Notes: generated by a model from the sequence alone, not told the origin. A stretch of 64,000 nucleotides of DNA from Robiginitomaculum sp. (GCA_021776615.1 JAJFFO010000020.1:96850-160849), one strand, 5' to 3'. Shown: positions 27,486 through 37,445, counted from the first letter of the stretch. Translations and numbers: made by a program.

Positions 27486-28818
27486 TTATTTTGATGCGGA
27501 AGCAAAACAGACCCGCCGCGTGGTCCGCCAACTGCTGTCCGGCATGAGTGAGGGGCGCGAGGTGCGCGCGTATTTGCGAAAATTCTCGGAAATGGACCGC
27601 GCCCGTTTTGCCATTATCAAAGTCGGCGGCGCCATCTTGCACGAAGACATGGATGCTTTGGCTAATGCGTTGTCGTTTTTACAAAAGCTCGGTCTGGCAC
27701 CAATAGTGGTGCATGGTGGCGGGCCGCAGATTGACGCGGCATTACAGGCAAAATCCATCACTACCAAGCGCCATGACGGACTGCGGGTGACCAGCGCCAA
27801 TGCTATGGAAATTATTGCGCAGACCTTGCGTGGCTTAACCCTGGACGTGTTGGCGGCGGTGCGCAGCAAAGACGGCCATGCTACGGCGATCGGCGCAGGC
27901 GCCGTGACCGCCACATTGATCAACGCAGAAAAACTGGGCCGGGTTGGCGCGCCGACAGCGCTTGATTTGCGGGCGCTGCATGATGCGGCCAATGAGGGTT
28001 CTATTCCCGTACTCACCTGTGTTGGCGAAACCGAGGATGGGTGTTTGGTCAATATTAATGCCGATGCTCTGGTGGCAGCGCTCACCCGCGAATTGCGCCC
28101 CGAGAAAATCATCTTCCTGACCGGCGCCGGGGCCATTTTGGATGGGGTGGGGAACCCGATTTCCTTTATTCATTTGGCCAATGATTATGCTAAATTGATG
28201 CAACAACAATGGCTCAATGGCGGCATGCGGCTCAAGCTTGCGGAAATCAAAGGCTTGTTGGACAATTTGCCGCTAAGCGCCTCCGTAGCGATTACACGGC
28301 CGGACGCTTTGGTGAAAGAGTTGTTCACTCACGGCGGTTCCGGCACTTTGGTACGCCGAGGTGAAGAAATATTGACGCGAAAAGATAAATCAACATTAGC
28401 GTTTCCGGCGTTGACCGGCTTGATTGAAACGGCCTTTGGTCGCACGCTAAAGCGCTCTTTTTGGAATGATTTGGCGCTTGAGCGCGCCATTGTTTCGAAA
28501 CAAAACAGAGCGGCAGCGTTGCTGACATCTGTGGGTGATGCGCTCTATCTTGATAAGTTTGCCGTAGCCGAAGATGCGCGCGGGGAGGGCTTGGGCGGCG
28601 CGGTTTGGGAGCAGGTTATTAAAGCCGCACCGGTTTTGTTTTGGCGCTCCAAGCCGGACAATAATTTCAATGCTTTTTACCATGCCAATGCGCAGGGATC
28701 CGCCCATGAAGGGGCATGGCGGGTGTTTTGGGTTGGCACTAATGATTGGACGCAAATTGCTCATCAAGTGCAGCAAATTTCGGCAATGCCCGCCTCATTT
28801 GTAGATGATGAAAGCTGA
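27478..28818 (+). CDS. argB: Bifunctional acetylglutamate kinase/N-acetylglutamate synthase fusion
   Basis: 446 aa. Residues about 40-285 form an amino-acid kinase domain of the NAGK type (FAIIKVGGAIL, VVHGGGPQID, VNINADALVAAL, FLTGAGAILD). Residues about 300-440 form a vertebrate-like GNAT acetyltransferase domain (LYLDKFAVAEDARGEGLGG with the acetyl-CoA loop, VLFWRSKPDNNFNAFYH). The length and order match the NAGS/K fusions of Maricaulis and Xanthomonas, related to fungal and animal NAGS. It catalyses the first two steps of arginine synthesis and is expected to be feedback-inhibited by arginine. Starts 8 bases inside argE and shares a TGATG overlap with argC. Confidence 0.92.
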   Translation: MTDYFDAEAKQTRRVVRQLLSGMSEGREVRAYLRKFSEMDRARFAIIKVGGAILHEDMDALANALSFLQKLGLAPIVVHGGGPQIDAALQAKSITTKRHDGLRVTSANAMEIIAQTLRGLTLDVLAAVRSKDGHATAIGAGAVTATLINAEKLGRVGAPTALDLRALHDAANEGSIPVLTCVGETEDGCLVNINADALVAALTRELRPEKIIFLTGAGAILDGVGNPISFIHLANDYAKLMQQQWLNGGMRLKLAEIKGLLDNLPLSASVAITRPDALVKELFTHGGSGTLVRRGEEILTRKDKSTLAFPALTGLIETAFGRTLKRSFWNDLALERAIVSKQNRAAALLTSVGDALYLDKFAVAEDARGEGLGGAVWEQVIKAAPVLFWRSKPDNNFNAFYHANAQGSAHEGAWRVFWVGTNDWTQIAHQVQQISAMPASFVDDES

Positions 28819-29753
28819 TGAGTACCACACGCTCAATTGGCGTGGTTGGCGCGCGAGGCTTCGTTGGCGCTGAACTTTTGGCGCTTATCACCGCGCACCC
28901 GAATCTTGAGCTGGCTTACGCTTCCTCGCGCCAGCATGTCGGCAAATCGATCGAAAACGTGCCGGGTAGAGTATTTGAAGAACTTGATCCCGAAAACGCT
29001 GCAGCACGCGGTGCTGACGCGGTGTTTTTGGCTTTGCCCAACGGACTGGCTGCAGACTGGGTTCGGGTTTTTCAACAAAAAGCACCCAATACGCTGCTTA
29101 TTGATTTAAGCGCGGATTATCGCTTTGACGAGGAGTGGGCCTATGGCCTGCCCGAGCACAACAGGGCGGCCTTGTGCGGCGCGCGGCGGATTGCCAATCC
29201 GGGTTGCTATGCCAGCGCAGCGCAGATAGCACTTATGCCAATGGTACCTTTCTTAGCCGCCCCGCCAACGGTTTTTGGTATTTCGGGCTATAGCGGCGCA
29301 GGCACCAAACCGTCACCGCGCAATGATAGCAATTTGCTTAGAGATAATTTGATGCCCTACGGCTTGGTCGGCCATGTACATGAGCGCGAAATAGGACGAT
29401 ATTTGGGGGTGAATGTACATTTCATGCCCCATGTGGCGGCGTTTTTTCGCGGCCTTTCGGTTACCGTGAATATGTGTTTCAAAACGCCAATTGAAGCAGG
29501 TCAATTGCGGGAGCTTTATCAACAAGCTTACGGTAATGAGCGCTTTATTCATCTGTGTGAAGATGCACCTCAGGTGAGCGCTATCGTTGGTCAGCATGGT
29601 GCGCAAGTTGGCGGATTTGCGTTATCTGAAGATGGGCAGCGCGGGGTAGTGGTGTGCGTATTAGATAATTTGCTTAAAGGCGCTGCGTCACAGGCCGTGC
29701 AAAATCTCAACCTCGCTTTTGGGTTTAATGAGGGTCTGGGCCTTAACCGATAA
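28818..29753 (+). CDS. argC: N-acetyl-gamma-glutamyl-phosphate reductase
   Basis: 311 aa. N-terminal Rossmann fold (GVVGARGFVGAELLALI) and catalytic C130 in ANPGCYASAAQ, with SGYSGAGTKP and HVHEREIGR around the active site. It reduces acetylglutamyl phosphate to the semialdehyde with NADPH, the third step of arginine synthesis. The start overlaps the stop of the kinase/synthase gene by one base, so the three arg genes are translationally coupled. The length is that of the short type-2 ArgC group. No clear terminator follows before the ilv leader. Confidence 0.94.
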   Translation: MSTTRSIGVVGARGFVGAELLALITAHPNLELAYASSRQHVGKSIENVPGRVFEELDPENAAARGADAVFLALPNGLAADWVRVFQQKAPNTLLIDLSADYRFDEEWAYGLPEHNRAALCGARRIANPGCYASAAQIALMPMVPFLAAPPTVFGISGYSGAGTKPSPRNDSNLLRDNLMPYGLVGHVHEREIGRYLGVNVHFMPHVAAFFRGLSVTVNMCFKTPIEAGQLRELYQQAYGNERFIHLCEDAPQVSAIVGQHGAQVGGFALSEDGQRGVVVCVLDNLLKGAASQAVQNLNLAFGFNEGLGLNR

Positions 29754-29946
29754 AGTTTTGTGGAAGTTGCCCGGTAGAGGCAATATTTTCCTTAAATGCG
29801 TGTTGATTGGTGCATTTTTGTTTCTGCACGGCAATTTTTCTCATTTTTTAGCATATTAATGCTTGCGCAACGAAATCAGATCGTTAATAAGCACGAGAAG
29901 CATATCGTTGTGCAGTGCAGCGATATTGCGAGTTTGGAGACGTACC

Positions 29947-30093
29947 GTGAATTTTCGTAGCGAAAATTTAGAGCAAAATACCGGCAAAGCGATTGCTTTG
30001 GTTATGCCGGTAAATGTGCTCGCGCTCAACTCTCTCCTTCTTGTCGTACTTATTATTGTGGCCGTCCTAACAGGGGCGGGGAGCCCAGTTTAG
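29947..30093 (+). CDS. ilv operon leader peptide (attenuation), 48 codons
   Basis: A short frame with GTG start, GGAG seven bases upstream (29936-29939) and TAG stop at 30091. Codons 30-38 (30034-30060) encode LLLVVLIIV, nine branched-chain residues in a row, and of the last 33 codons more than half are Leu, Val or Ile. It lies just before a strong terminator and then ilvD. This is the form of enterobacterial ilv/leu leader peptides: ribosome stalling at these codons when Leu, Val or Ile is short would keep transcription going. The peptide itself has no expected function. Confidence 0.85.
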   Translation: MNFRSENLEQNTGKAIALVMPVNVLALNSLLLVVLIIVAVLTGAGSPV

Positions 30094-30131
30094 CCGTTTA
30101 TCAAAATCGCGCTTTATCTGGCCCCGCTTCT
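30072..30131 (+). promoter_or_regulatory. Antiterminator pairing of the ilv attenuator
   Basis: Bases 30072-30081 (AGGGGCGGGG, the last codons of the leader) can pair with 30122-30131, the 5' arm of the terminator, over ten pairs including two G-U. The two structures exclude one another. A ribosome stalled at codons 30-38 leaves 30072-30081 free; one that reaches the stop codon covers it and allows the terminator. Confidence 0.7.
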
Positions 30132-30154
30132 CAAAAGGAAGCGGGGTTTTTTAT
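30122..30154 (+). terminator. Attenuator terminator before ilvD
   Basis: A perfect 9-bp stem (CCCCGCTTC with GAAGCGGGG), 7-base loop, and TTTTTTATT after it. It lies between the leader stop and the ilvD ATG at 30184, so it can only act as a regulated terminator of the ilv-leu unit. Confidence 0.88.
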
Positions 30155-30183
30155 TGCGCGCGCAACAAAGGACCACCGAGTTA

Positions 30184-31866
30184 ATGTCAAAGATCACGTC
30201 AAAACGCAGCGATGCCATTGTTAAGGGGCCGGCCCACGCCCCAGCGCGCGCCATGCTGCGGGCAACCGGCTTTGAAACCGGGGATTTTGAGGCACCGATT
30301 ATTGGCGTGATCAATACGTGGTCGACCATAACGCCATGCAATATGCATTTGGACAGCTTGGCGGCGCCGGTGCGGGCTGGCATTCGTGAAGCTGGTGCGC
30401 GGGCCGTAGATTTCAACACGATTGTGGTTTCCGATGGGGTGACCATGGGTGCCGAAGGCATGCGCGCTTCCTTGATTTCGCGCGAGGTTATCGCCGATTC
30501 GATTGAGCTGGCGGTACGCGGCCATAGCCTTGATGGCGCTATCATTCTGGTCGGTTGCGACAAAACCATACCGGCAGCGGCAATGGCATTGGCGCGCATG
30601 GATGTTCCCGGCCTGATTTTCTATGGTGGTTCGATCATGCCTGGATCGCTCAATGGCAAGGCCTTGTCTATTCAGGACGTTTTCGAAGCCGTTGGGGCCG
30701 AGGCCAGCGGCAGCATGTCGGAAGAAGAATTAGGCGAAATTGAGCGCGCGGCCTGCCCCGGTGCGGGCGCCTGCGGCGGTCAATTTACCGCCAATACCAT
30801 GGCCATGGCGATGAGTATGTTGGGCCTGTCGCCCATGGGTGCCAATGATATTCCGGCAATCCATCCGGATAAAACCGATGCTGCTCGGGCTTGTGGCAAG
30901 CGCGTGGTTGAATTGGCCGAGCAGGACGTTTGCGCGCGCCAGTTTATCAATGCGCAATCACTGGAAAATGCGGCCATTGCCGCTTCGGCCTCCGGCGGCT
31001 CCACCAATGCTATCTTGCATTTATTGGCCATTGCTCATGAGGCGGGCGTTGATTTTGATCTGGAAACCTTTCAGGACGCGGCCGCCAAAACCCCGGTGAT
31101 TGCTGATCTCAAACCTAGTGGGCAATATTTGGCGCATGATTTGTTTCAAGCCGGGGGCACGCGCGCTTTTGCGGCGCATTTGCGTAGCGCCGGATTGCTC
31201 GGTGATACACCAACGGTTAGCGGACAGTCCCTGTTTGCCGAATTGGACGAGGCCATTGAGGCTCCTGGTCAAAAGGTCATTTTACCGATGGATGCGCCGT
31301 TAAAGAAAAGTGGCGGCTATCGCATTTTATATGGCGATTTGGCCCCGGATGGTGCGGTGTTAAAAATTTCCGGCCATGAGCGTGATATTTTTGAAGGCCC
31401 GGCCAAGGTTTTTGAAAGCGAGGAAGACTGTTTTGCGGCACTGCAAAACGGCGGCATTACTGCGGGTGATGTTGTTATCATTCGCAATGAAGGGCCACGG
31501 GGCGGCCCCGGCATGCGCGAAATGTTGGCGGTTACCGCCGCTTTGGTTGGCCGTGGCCTGTCCGAAGATGTTGCCCTGATCACCGATGGGCGTTTTTCTG
31601 GTGCCAGCAAGGGCTTTGTCATCGGCCATGCGGCTCCGGAAGCAGCCAATGGGGGCCCGATTGCGCTGGTGCGCAATGGCGATCGCATTCGCATAGATGC
31701 AGTTCAGCGGCGTATTGACATCGATGCTGATCTCACCGCCCGCCGCGCGGCGTGGCAACAACCTCCACGCAAACTATTTGGCGGCGTTTTCGACAAATAC
31801 GCCCGCCTTGTTTCTTCGGCCTCCAAAGGGGCCGTCACCACAATTTCATCAATGGAGAATTTCTAA
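30184..31866 (+). CDS. ilvD: Dihydroxy-acid dehydratase
   Basis: 560 aa iron-sulfur dehydratase. Cluster cysteines are in [19 protein letters not shown] and [27 protein letters not shown] near the C-terminus is the substrate region. It converts 2,3-dihydroxy acids to the 2-keto acid precursors of valine and isoleucine. Start at 30184 (AAGGA 11 bases upstream) gives the family N-terminus [14 protein letters not shown]. First gene of the unit behind the leader attenuator; its stop TAA shares one base with the ilvC ATG. Confidence 0.96.
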   Translation: MSKITSKRSDAIVKGPAHAPARAMLRATGFETGDFEAPIIGVINTWSTITPCNMHLDSLAAPVRAGIREAGARAVDFNTIVVSDGVTMGAEGMRASLISREVIADSIELAVRGHSLDGAIILVGCDKTIPAAAMALARMDVPGLIFYGGSIMPGSLNGKALSIQDVFEAVGAEASGSMSEEELGEIERAACPGAGACGGQFTANTMAMAMSMLGLSPMGANDIPAIHPDKTDAARACGKRVVELAEQDVCARQFINAQSLENAAIAASASGGSTNAILHLLAIAHEAGVDFDLETFQDAAAKTPVIADLKPSGQYLAHDLFQAGGTRAFAAHLRSAGLLGDTPTVSGQSLFAELDEAIEAPGQKVILPMDAPLKKSGGYRILYGDLAPDGAVLKISGHERDIFEGPAKVFESEEDCFAALQNGGITAGDVVIIRNEGPRGGPGMREMLAVTAALVGRGLSEDVALITDGRFSGASKGFVIGHAAPEAANGGPIALVRNGDRIRIDAVQRRIDIDADLTARRAAWQQPPRKLFGGVFDKYARLVSSASKGAVTTISSMENF

Positions 31867-32849
31867 TGAGCGCTATCGTCGGTCGCGAGGCCAAAATTGC
31901 AATTATCGGGTATGGCAGTCAGGGCAGGGCGCACGCTTTAAACCTGCGCGATAGTGGTTTTGATGTGATCGTTGGTGTGCGCCATGGCGGTGCCGGGCAA
32001 AAACGTGCCAGCGAAGATGGCTTGGACACTGCCGAACCCGGCGACGCGGCGGCGCAGGCAAGTCTGATTGCCATGTTGACGCCAGATCTTAGCCATGAGG
32101 AGATTTTTCGAGACTCCATAGCGCCAAACTTGTCGGCGGGCGATGCGGTGCTGTTTGCCCATGGTTTCACCATTCATTATGGCCGCGTGGCGCCGCCGCG
32201 CGAGATTGATGTGATTTTGGTGGCCCCGAAAGGGCCCGGCGATCTGGTGCGGCGCGAATATGAGCGTGGTCGCGGTGTGCCGTGTCTTTATGCGGTGCAT
32301 CAAGACGCCACCGGACGCGGTGGTGCGCGCGCACAAGCCTATGCTCAGGGTATTGGCGGCGCCGAAGGCGGGGCCATTGAAACCAATTTTGCCGAGGAAA
32401 CCGAGACCGATTTGTTCGGCGAACAAGCAGTATTGTGCGGCGGTGCGACAGAGTTGGTAATTGCCGGGTTCGAAACCCTCGTGGAAGCCGGTTATAAGCC
32501 AGAAGTTGCGTATTATGAGTGCATGCATGAGCTGAAGCTCATTGTTGACCTGCTCTATGAGGGTGGTTTGGCAAAAATGCACGAATTTATCTCCGAAACA
32601 GCGATTTATGGCGATCTCGTCTCTGGTCCACGGATTATTAATGACGAAACCCGGGCGCGGATGCGCGAAGTGCTGGCCGACATCCAAGACGGTAAATTTG
32701 CCCGTGAATGGATTTTGGAAAATCAGGCTGGACAGCCGCGTTACAAAGCACTTTTGGAAAAAGATCTGGACCACCCCATTGAACATGTTGGCGCCAAGCT
32801 GCGCAAAAATATGGCGTGGTTGAAACCGGGCGCAAACACCGCCGCATAG
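31866..32849 (+). CDS. ilvC: Ketol-acid reductoisomerase, class I
   Basis: 327 aa. The Rossmann motif is [17 protein letters not shown], followed by a phosphate-binding loop GVRHGG; FAHGF and VAPKGPG are family signatures; Mg ligands lie in [11 protein letters not shown] and [17 protein letters not shown]. Class I (short) length. It isomerises and reduces acetolactate or acetohydroxybutyrate with NADPH. The frame extends upstream into ilvD, but the ATG at 31866 gives the correct N-terminus and a TAATG overlap with ilvD. Confidence 0.95.
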   Translation: MSAIVGREAKIAIIGYGSQGRAHALNLRDSGFDVIVGVRHGGAGQKRASEDGLDTAEPGDAAAQASLIAMLTPDLSHEEIFRDSIAPNLSAGDAVLFAHGFTIHYGRVAPPREIDVILVAPKGPGDLVRREYERGRGVPCLYAVHQDATGRGGARAQAYAQGIGGAEGGAIETNFAEETETDLFGEQAVLCGGATELVIAGFETLVEAGYKPEVAYYECMHELKLIVDLLYEGGLAKMHEFISETAIYGDLVSGPRIINDETRARMREVLADIQDGKFAREWILENQAGQPRYKALLEKDLDHPIEHVGAKLRKNMAWLKPGANTAA

Positions 32850-32876
32850 CGTGCACAAAGCACAAGAGAAATGACA

Positions 32877-34580
32877 ATGAACGCGATACAACCCACCATT
32901 GAAACCAAGGCTGCTGCCGCCAGCAAACAAGCACCGTCCGGGGCAGAACTGGTGGTGTCGGCATTGCGCGATCAAGGTGTGGAGATCGTATTTGGGTATC
33001 CCGGCGGGGCGATTATGCCGTTATATGACGCGCTGCCCGGTTCCGGCTTAAAACACATTCTGGTGCGCCATGAGCAGGCGGCGGCGTTTGCGGCGGATGC
33101 CTATGCGCGCGTTACCGGTAAAGCCGGGGTGTGCATTGCCACCTCTGGCCCCGGGGCTACCAACTTGCTCACCGGCATTGCCAATGCGTTTATGGATTCC
33201 GTGCCGATGATTGCCATTACCGGGCAGGTGCCAGCGGGGGTCATGGGCACTGATGCGTTTCAGGAGATTGATATTTTTGGCATGTCGATGCCGGTGGTTA
33301 AACATAGCTTTTTGGTGCGCAGGGCGGAAGATATCCCGCAAATTATCGCTCAGGCTTTCGAAATCGCCACTTCAGGTCGTCCGGGGCCGGTTTTGATCGA
33401 TTTACCGAAGGATATTGCGCAAAGTCGCGTCGAAAACATCGCTCCCATAAAACCTAAAGCGACCAGTTCTCGCGCTCCCGATCCATCAGCGATTGCCGAG
33501 GCGGAAAACCTTCTTAAGCGCTCAAAAAAGCCAGTGCTTTATATTGGCGGCGGCGTTGCCAAGGCGCGCGCGGTGTTGGCGCTGCGCCGGTTCAATATGT
33601 TGGCGGGTATCCCGGCCGTCTCCACCCTTACCGGCCTTGGGACCTTGCCGACCGGGTCAGCAGACTTTTACGGTATGTTGGGTATGCACGGCGGTAAAGC
33701 GGCCAATATGTTGGTGCAAGAAGCGGATTTATTGCTGGTTTGCGGTGCACGGTTTGATGACCGGGCAACGGGAAAGGTCGATGGGTTTGCCCCCAATGCG
33801 AAGGTCATACATCTGGATTGCGACCCGGCCGAGATCGGTAAAGTGCGTTCCGCCGATGTGGCAGTTCCCGGCGATTTGAAGGCCGCTCTGGAAAGTTTGA
33901 AAATTGGTATTTTGGATATTTCAGATTGGCGTCAACATGTGCGGGCGCTGGGTGCTGAACATGAATTCAATTATGAAGCGCCCGGGTCCGGAGTTTTCGC
34001 GCCAGCCTTTTTGGATGAGCTTTCCCGGGCCGCTGGCGATCGCTTTGTGGCGGCGTGCGATGTCGGGCAACACCAAATGTGGGTGGCGCAGCATTGTCAG
34101 TTTTCCCGGCCTGAAGCGCATTTAACCTCCGGTGGTCTGGGGGCCATGGGCTACGGAATTCCGGCAGGCATTGGCGCGAAATTGGCACGCCCGGATGACT
34201 GCGTGGTCACCGTCACTGGCGATGGTTCCATTATGATGAATATTCAGGAATTGGCGACCATGCGCCGGTATGGCGTGGCTTTAAAAATTGTCCTGTTCGA
34301 CAATTCGGCACTGGGTTTGGTTCGCCAATGGCAGGAGCTTTTTTATGAAGGCAATTTCAGTGAGATTGATCTTTATGACAATCCCGATTTTGCCGAAGTC
34401 GCCCGGTCTTTTGGGATTGAGGCTTTCACGGTTTCACGCCGTGATCAAACCACAGCGGCCATTGAACGGTTGCTGAACACGCCTGGGCCGGTTTTGGCCC
34501 ATGTCCATATCAATCCTCGCGAAAATGTTTGGCCACTTGTGCCGCCGGGGAAATCCAACGCTGAAATGATGGAGCGCTAA
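32877..34580 (+). CDS. ilvB: Acetolactate synthase, large catalytic subunit
   Basis: 567 aa thiamine diphosphate enzyme. Motifs: GYPGGAIMPLYDAL and RHEQAAAFAADAYAR (with the catalytic Glu), the FAD region about residues 190-350, and the ThDP motif GDGSIMMNIQELAT near residue 445. It condenses pyruvate with pyruvate or 2-ketobutyrate. Two ATGs compete; 32871 is only two bases from the AAGAG site, 32877 has eight, so I use 32877. Because its partner is an IlvM-type short subunit, it may be closer to IlvG than to IlvB/IlvI. Confidence 0.94.
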   Translation: MNAIQPTIETKAAAASKQAPSGAELVVSALRDQGVEIVFGYPGGAIMPLYDALPGSGLKHILVRHEQAAAFAADAYARVTGKAGVCIATSGPGATNLLTGIANAFMDSVPMIAITGQVPAGVMGTDAFQEIDIFGMSMPVVKHSFLVRRAEDIPQIIAQAFEIATSGRPGPVLIDLPKDIAQSRVENIAPIKPKATSSRAPDPSAIAEAENLLKRSKKPVLYIGGGVAKARAVLALRRFNMLAGIPAVSTLTGLGTLPTGSADFYGMLGMHGGKAANMLVQEADLLLVCGARFDDRATGKVDGFAPNAKVIHLDCDPAEIGKVRSADVAVPGDLKAALESLKIGILDISDWRQHVRALGAEHEFNYEAPGSGVFAPAFLDELSRAAGDRFVAACDVGQHQMWVAQHCQFSRPEAHLTSGGLGAMGYGIPAGIGAKLARPDDCVVTVTGDGSIMMNIQELATMRRYGVALKIVLFDNSALGLVRQWQELFYEGNFSEIDLYDNPDFAEVARSFGIEAFTVSRRDQTTAAIERLLNTPGPVLAHVHINPRENVWPLVPPGKSNAEMMER

Positions 34581-34581
34581 G

Positions 34582-34857
34582 ATGATGACACAAACTTTGC
34601 ATGTTGAATTCGAAACTCATGAAGGTGCTTTGCTCCGGCTCATCGGCCTTATTGAGCGCCGTGGCTTTGATATTCACAGCGTTGATCTGCCTGCCGCGTC
34701 GGCGGGACGGATGAATGTGGGTTTTGGCGTGATCGCGCGCAATCTGAGTAGCGATATCGGCATTTTACAACGTCAAATCCATCGCCTTACCGGCGTGTGC
34801 CGAGTGTTTGGTGATGTTGATGGAACGGATAAGCGAGTGGGAGGGCAGCATGGCTGA
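34582..34857 (+). CDS. ilvM: Acetolactate synthase small subunit, short IlvM-type
   Basis: 91 aa, a single ACT domain (LHVEFETHEGALLRLIGLI, RRGFDIHSVDLPAAS). IlvN and IlvH are about 95-165 residues, and most alphaproteobacterial small subunits are the long IlvH type; this one matches the 87-aa IlvM pattern in length and in the R-R/H-R-G-F start. IlvM-type holoenzymes are often insensitive to valine. GGAG lies seven bases before the ATG, inside ilvB's end. It overlaps leuA by 8 bases. Confidence 0.85.
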   Translation: MMTQTLHVEFETHEGALLRLIGLIERRGFDIHSVDLPAASAGRMNVGFGVIARNLSSDIGILQRQIHRLTGVCRVFGDVDGTDKRVGGQHG

Positions 34858-36457
34858 TTCTGGTAAATTTGCTCGTAAAACCGATAAAATAGAGATTTTT
34901 GACACCACATTGCGCGATGGCGAACAAGCGCCTGGCTTCTCCATGTCCGCGGAAGAAAAGCTGATGATGGCCGAGGCATTGTGTGATCTGGGTGTGGACG
35001 TGATCGAAGCTGGCTTTGCCGCTGCCTCGCCTGGTGATGCCGAGGCGGTACGCCGTATTGCGGCGGAAGTTAGTGGACCAACCATATGCAGTCTTTCAAG
35101 AGCCAGTGAGGGCGACATAAAAAGAGCGGCTGAAGCGCTTCAGCCCGCGAAAAAAAGCCGCATTCATATCTTTTTGGGCACCAGCCCTATCCATCGTAAA
35201 GCCAAGCTCAATATGAGTAAGGCTGAGGTCATGGCGGCGATTGAAAGCTCGGTCAGCATGGCCACATCTTTTTGCGACGAGGTTGAGTTTTCCGCCGAGG
35301 ATGCGATCCGTACCGAGCGAGAATTTTTAACGGAAGCTCTGGAATGTGCGGCCAAATCTGGCGCACGTGTGCTGAACGTACCCGATACCGTTGGCTATAC
35401 TACACCAGACGAAATCTATGATCTGTTCACGTATCTGATTGCCAATGTTGGCGGCGCGGAAAAGGCGATTTTTAGCACCCATTGCCATGATGATTTGGGG
35501 TTGGCAGTTGCAAACTCTCTGGCGGCGGTGCGCGCCGGTGCGCGGCAGATTGAAGGCGCGATCAATGGCATTGGTGAGCGGGCCGGCAATTGCGCTTTGG
35601 AAGAAGCCATAATGGTGTTGGCGACGCGTCAGGACGTATTTAACGTACACGTAGACGTGGACACCACCAAGATTTATTCGGCCAGCCGTATGTTGGCCAA
35701 AATCACCGGCAATCCAGTGCCCCGCAATAAAGCGATTGTCGGCCGCAATGCCTTCGCCCATGAAGCCGGTATCCATCAGCACGGGGTGCTGAATGATCGG
35801 CGCACCTATGAAATTATGACGCCGGAAGATATTGGCTTGCCGGGTAATGCGTTGATTTTGGGCAAGCATAGCGGCAAACACGCTTTGGCGGCGCGAGCCA
35901 AGGAATTGGGTTTTGAAATCGAGGAAGACCGGATGAGCGCCGTCTTCGCCTCGTTCAAGGCCATGGCCGACGAATTGGGCGAGATCGCTGACGCCCAACT
36001 GATCGAACTGGTGTGCGGCGTAACCGGTTCGTCCACCAATGTCTGGCAGTTAAAGCGCGTGGAAATGCGCGCTGCCCATGGTGGTCAAGCCGAGCCATTC
36101 GCGCGCGTGGAATTGGATCATCCCTTACGGGGCATGGTTACCGATATCGCCACCGGCGAAGGGCCAATTCATGCGGCTTTTAATGCGGTGCAGACCATTA
36201 CCGGCATTAGCGCCATTGTAGAAGAATTGGAAATTAATCATGTGGGTGCCAAGGGGCGCACGGATTGTATTGCCGATATCGTTCTAGGCATTCACGGCGA
36301 AAAGTTCACCGGCAGGGCACGTACCCGCGACGTAATTCCCGCCGGGGTCGAGGCCTATGTGGACGCCATTAACCGTGCGGCAGCATCGCAAAGTCGCGAC
36401 GCATATGGGCGCAAAAAGCCGACGCGAACACCAGAAAAAGCAAAGGACGCGGCCTGA
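34850..36457 (+). CDS. leuA: 2-isopropylmalate synthase
   Basis: 535 aa. TIM-barrel catalytic domain with FDTTLRDGEQAPGFSM (metal Asp and Arg), HCHDDLGLAVANS (metal His pair) and NGIGERAGNCALEE; C-terminal LeuA regulatory dimer domain (about 385-510) that normally binds leucine. It condenses acetyl-CoA with 2-ketoisovalerate, the committed step to leucine. Start at 34850 has GGGAGG upstream and lies inside ilvM, so the two are coupled. The basic tail after residue 515 (GRKKPTRTPEKAKD) is not part of the enzyme fold. Confidence 0.95.
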   Translation: MADSGKFARKTDKIEIFDTTLRDGEQAPGFSMSAEEKLMMAEALCDLGVDVIEAGFAAASPGDAEAVRRIAAEVSGPTICSLSRASEGDIKRAAEALQPAKKSRIHIFLGTSPIHRKAKLNMSKAEVMAAIESSVSMATSFCDEVEFSAEDAIRTEREFLTEALECAAKSGARVLNVPDTVGYTTPDEIYDLFTYLIANVGGAEKAIFSTHCHDDLGLAVANSLAAVRAGARQIEGAINGIGERAGNCALEEAIMVLATRQDVFNVHVDVDTTKIYSASRMLAKITGNPVPRNKAIVGRNAFAHEAGIHQHGVLNDRRTYEIMTPEDIGLPGNALILGKHSGKHALAARAKELGFEIEEDRMSAVFASFKAMADELGEIADAQLIELVCGVTGSSTNVWQLKRVEMRAAHGGQAEPFARVELDHPLRGMVTDIATGEGPIHAAFNAVQTITGISAIVEELEINHVGAKGRTDCIADIVLGIHGEKFTGRARTRDVIPAGVEAYVDAINRAAASQSRDAYGRKKPTRTPEKAKDAA

Positions 36458-36479
36458 AAATCGGCCAAGGGAGAAGGTT

Positions 36480-37445
36480 ATGAGTATTACAGAGGTAGAT
36501 TATATTTGGCGCGATGGCAAAATGATCCGATGGGCGGAGGCAACCACCCATGTGTTGAGCCATGGCTTGCATTATGGCAGTTCAATGTTTGAGGGCATTC
36601 GCGTCTATGACACGCCGCAAGGGCCATGCGGTTTTCGTTTGGCAGATCATATTCACCGGCTTTTTGCCTCGGCGAAAATCTATGACATGGAAATCCCGTT
36701 CACGTCGGAAATGCTTATCGCTGCCTGTCATGAAACCGTCAGCGCGAATGGCTTAACCAGTGCCTATCTTCGTCCGATTGCCTATCATGGGTATGGCGAC
36801 CTTGGCGTTGCTCCCGGCCCTGACACGCCAATAAATGTGGCGATTGCCGCTTTTCCATGGGGCGCATATTTGGGCGAGGCGGGGCGGCAAAACGGCGTTG
36901 ATGTTTGCATTTCTTCATGGCGGCGGCCAGCGCCGGGCACCATTCCCATGGCGGCTAAGGCGGCGGGTAATTATCTTTCCGGATTTTTGATTTCCAGAGA
37001 AGCCAAGCGCAAGGGCTTTGCTGAGGGCATTGCGCTGGATGTGGATGGCCGCCTTTCTGAAGGTGCTGGCGAGAATTTGTTTGTGGTTAAGGACGACACC
37101 TTGCATACGCCGCCAGCATCATCGTCAATTTTGAGCGGTATTACCCGTGATTCCGTGATGGTACTTGCCAAAAAAATGGGATTGAACGTCCGTGAAGAAG
37201 CCCTGCCGCGCGAGTTTTTGTACATTGCTGATGAGCTGTTTTTCACCGGCACCGCAGCGGAGATAACCCCAATTCGCTCGGTCGACGGCATTCAAACCAA
37301 TGTCAAAGGATGCGGGCCGATAACTCGTGCGCTGCAAGACAGCTTTTTTGGTCTGTTTAATGGAAAAACGAAGGATACAGAAAACTGGCTCGAGCCAATA
37401 AAAGCTGCTGAGCCAGTGACTGAGGAGGTCGCTAATGTCGCTTAA
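36480..37445 (+). CDS. ilvE: Branched-chain amino-acid aminotransferase
   Basis: 321 aa class IV PLP enzyme. [19 protein letters not shown] is the N-terminal signature; the PLP lysine is in [26 protein letters not shown] and [14 protein letters not shown] complete the cofactor site. It makes Leu, Ile and Val from their keto acids with glutamate. GGGAGAAGG precedes the ATG. Placing ilvE inside the leu genes is not the usual alphaproteobacterial arrangement. It overlaps leuC by 11 bases. Confidence 0.95.
   Translation: MSITEVDYIWRDGKMIRWAEATTHVLSHGLHYGSSMFEGIRVYDTPQGPCGFRLADHIHRLFASAKIYDMEIPFTSEMLIAACHETVSANGLTSAYLRPIAYHGYGDLGVAPGPDTPINVAIAAFPWGAYLGEAGRQNGVDVCISSWRRPAPGTIPMAAKAAGNYLSGFLISREAKRKGFAEGIALDVDGRLSEGAGENLFVVKDDTLHTPPASSSILSGITRDSVMVLAKKMGLNVREEALPREFLYIADELFFTGTAAEITPIRSVDGIQTNVKGCGPITRALQDSFFGLFNGKTKDTENWLEPIKAAEPVTEEVANVA

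Noticed and set aside
29863..29946. 28-codon upstream extension of the ilv leader frame
   Set aside because: GGAG stands seven bases before the GTG at 29947; the upstream part lacks branched-chain codons and a ribosome site.
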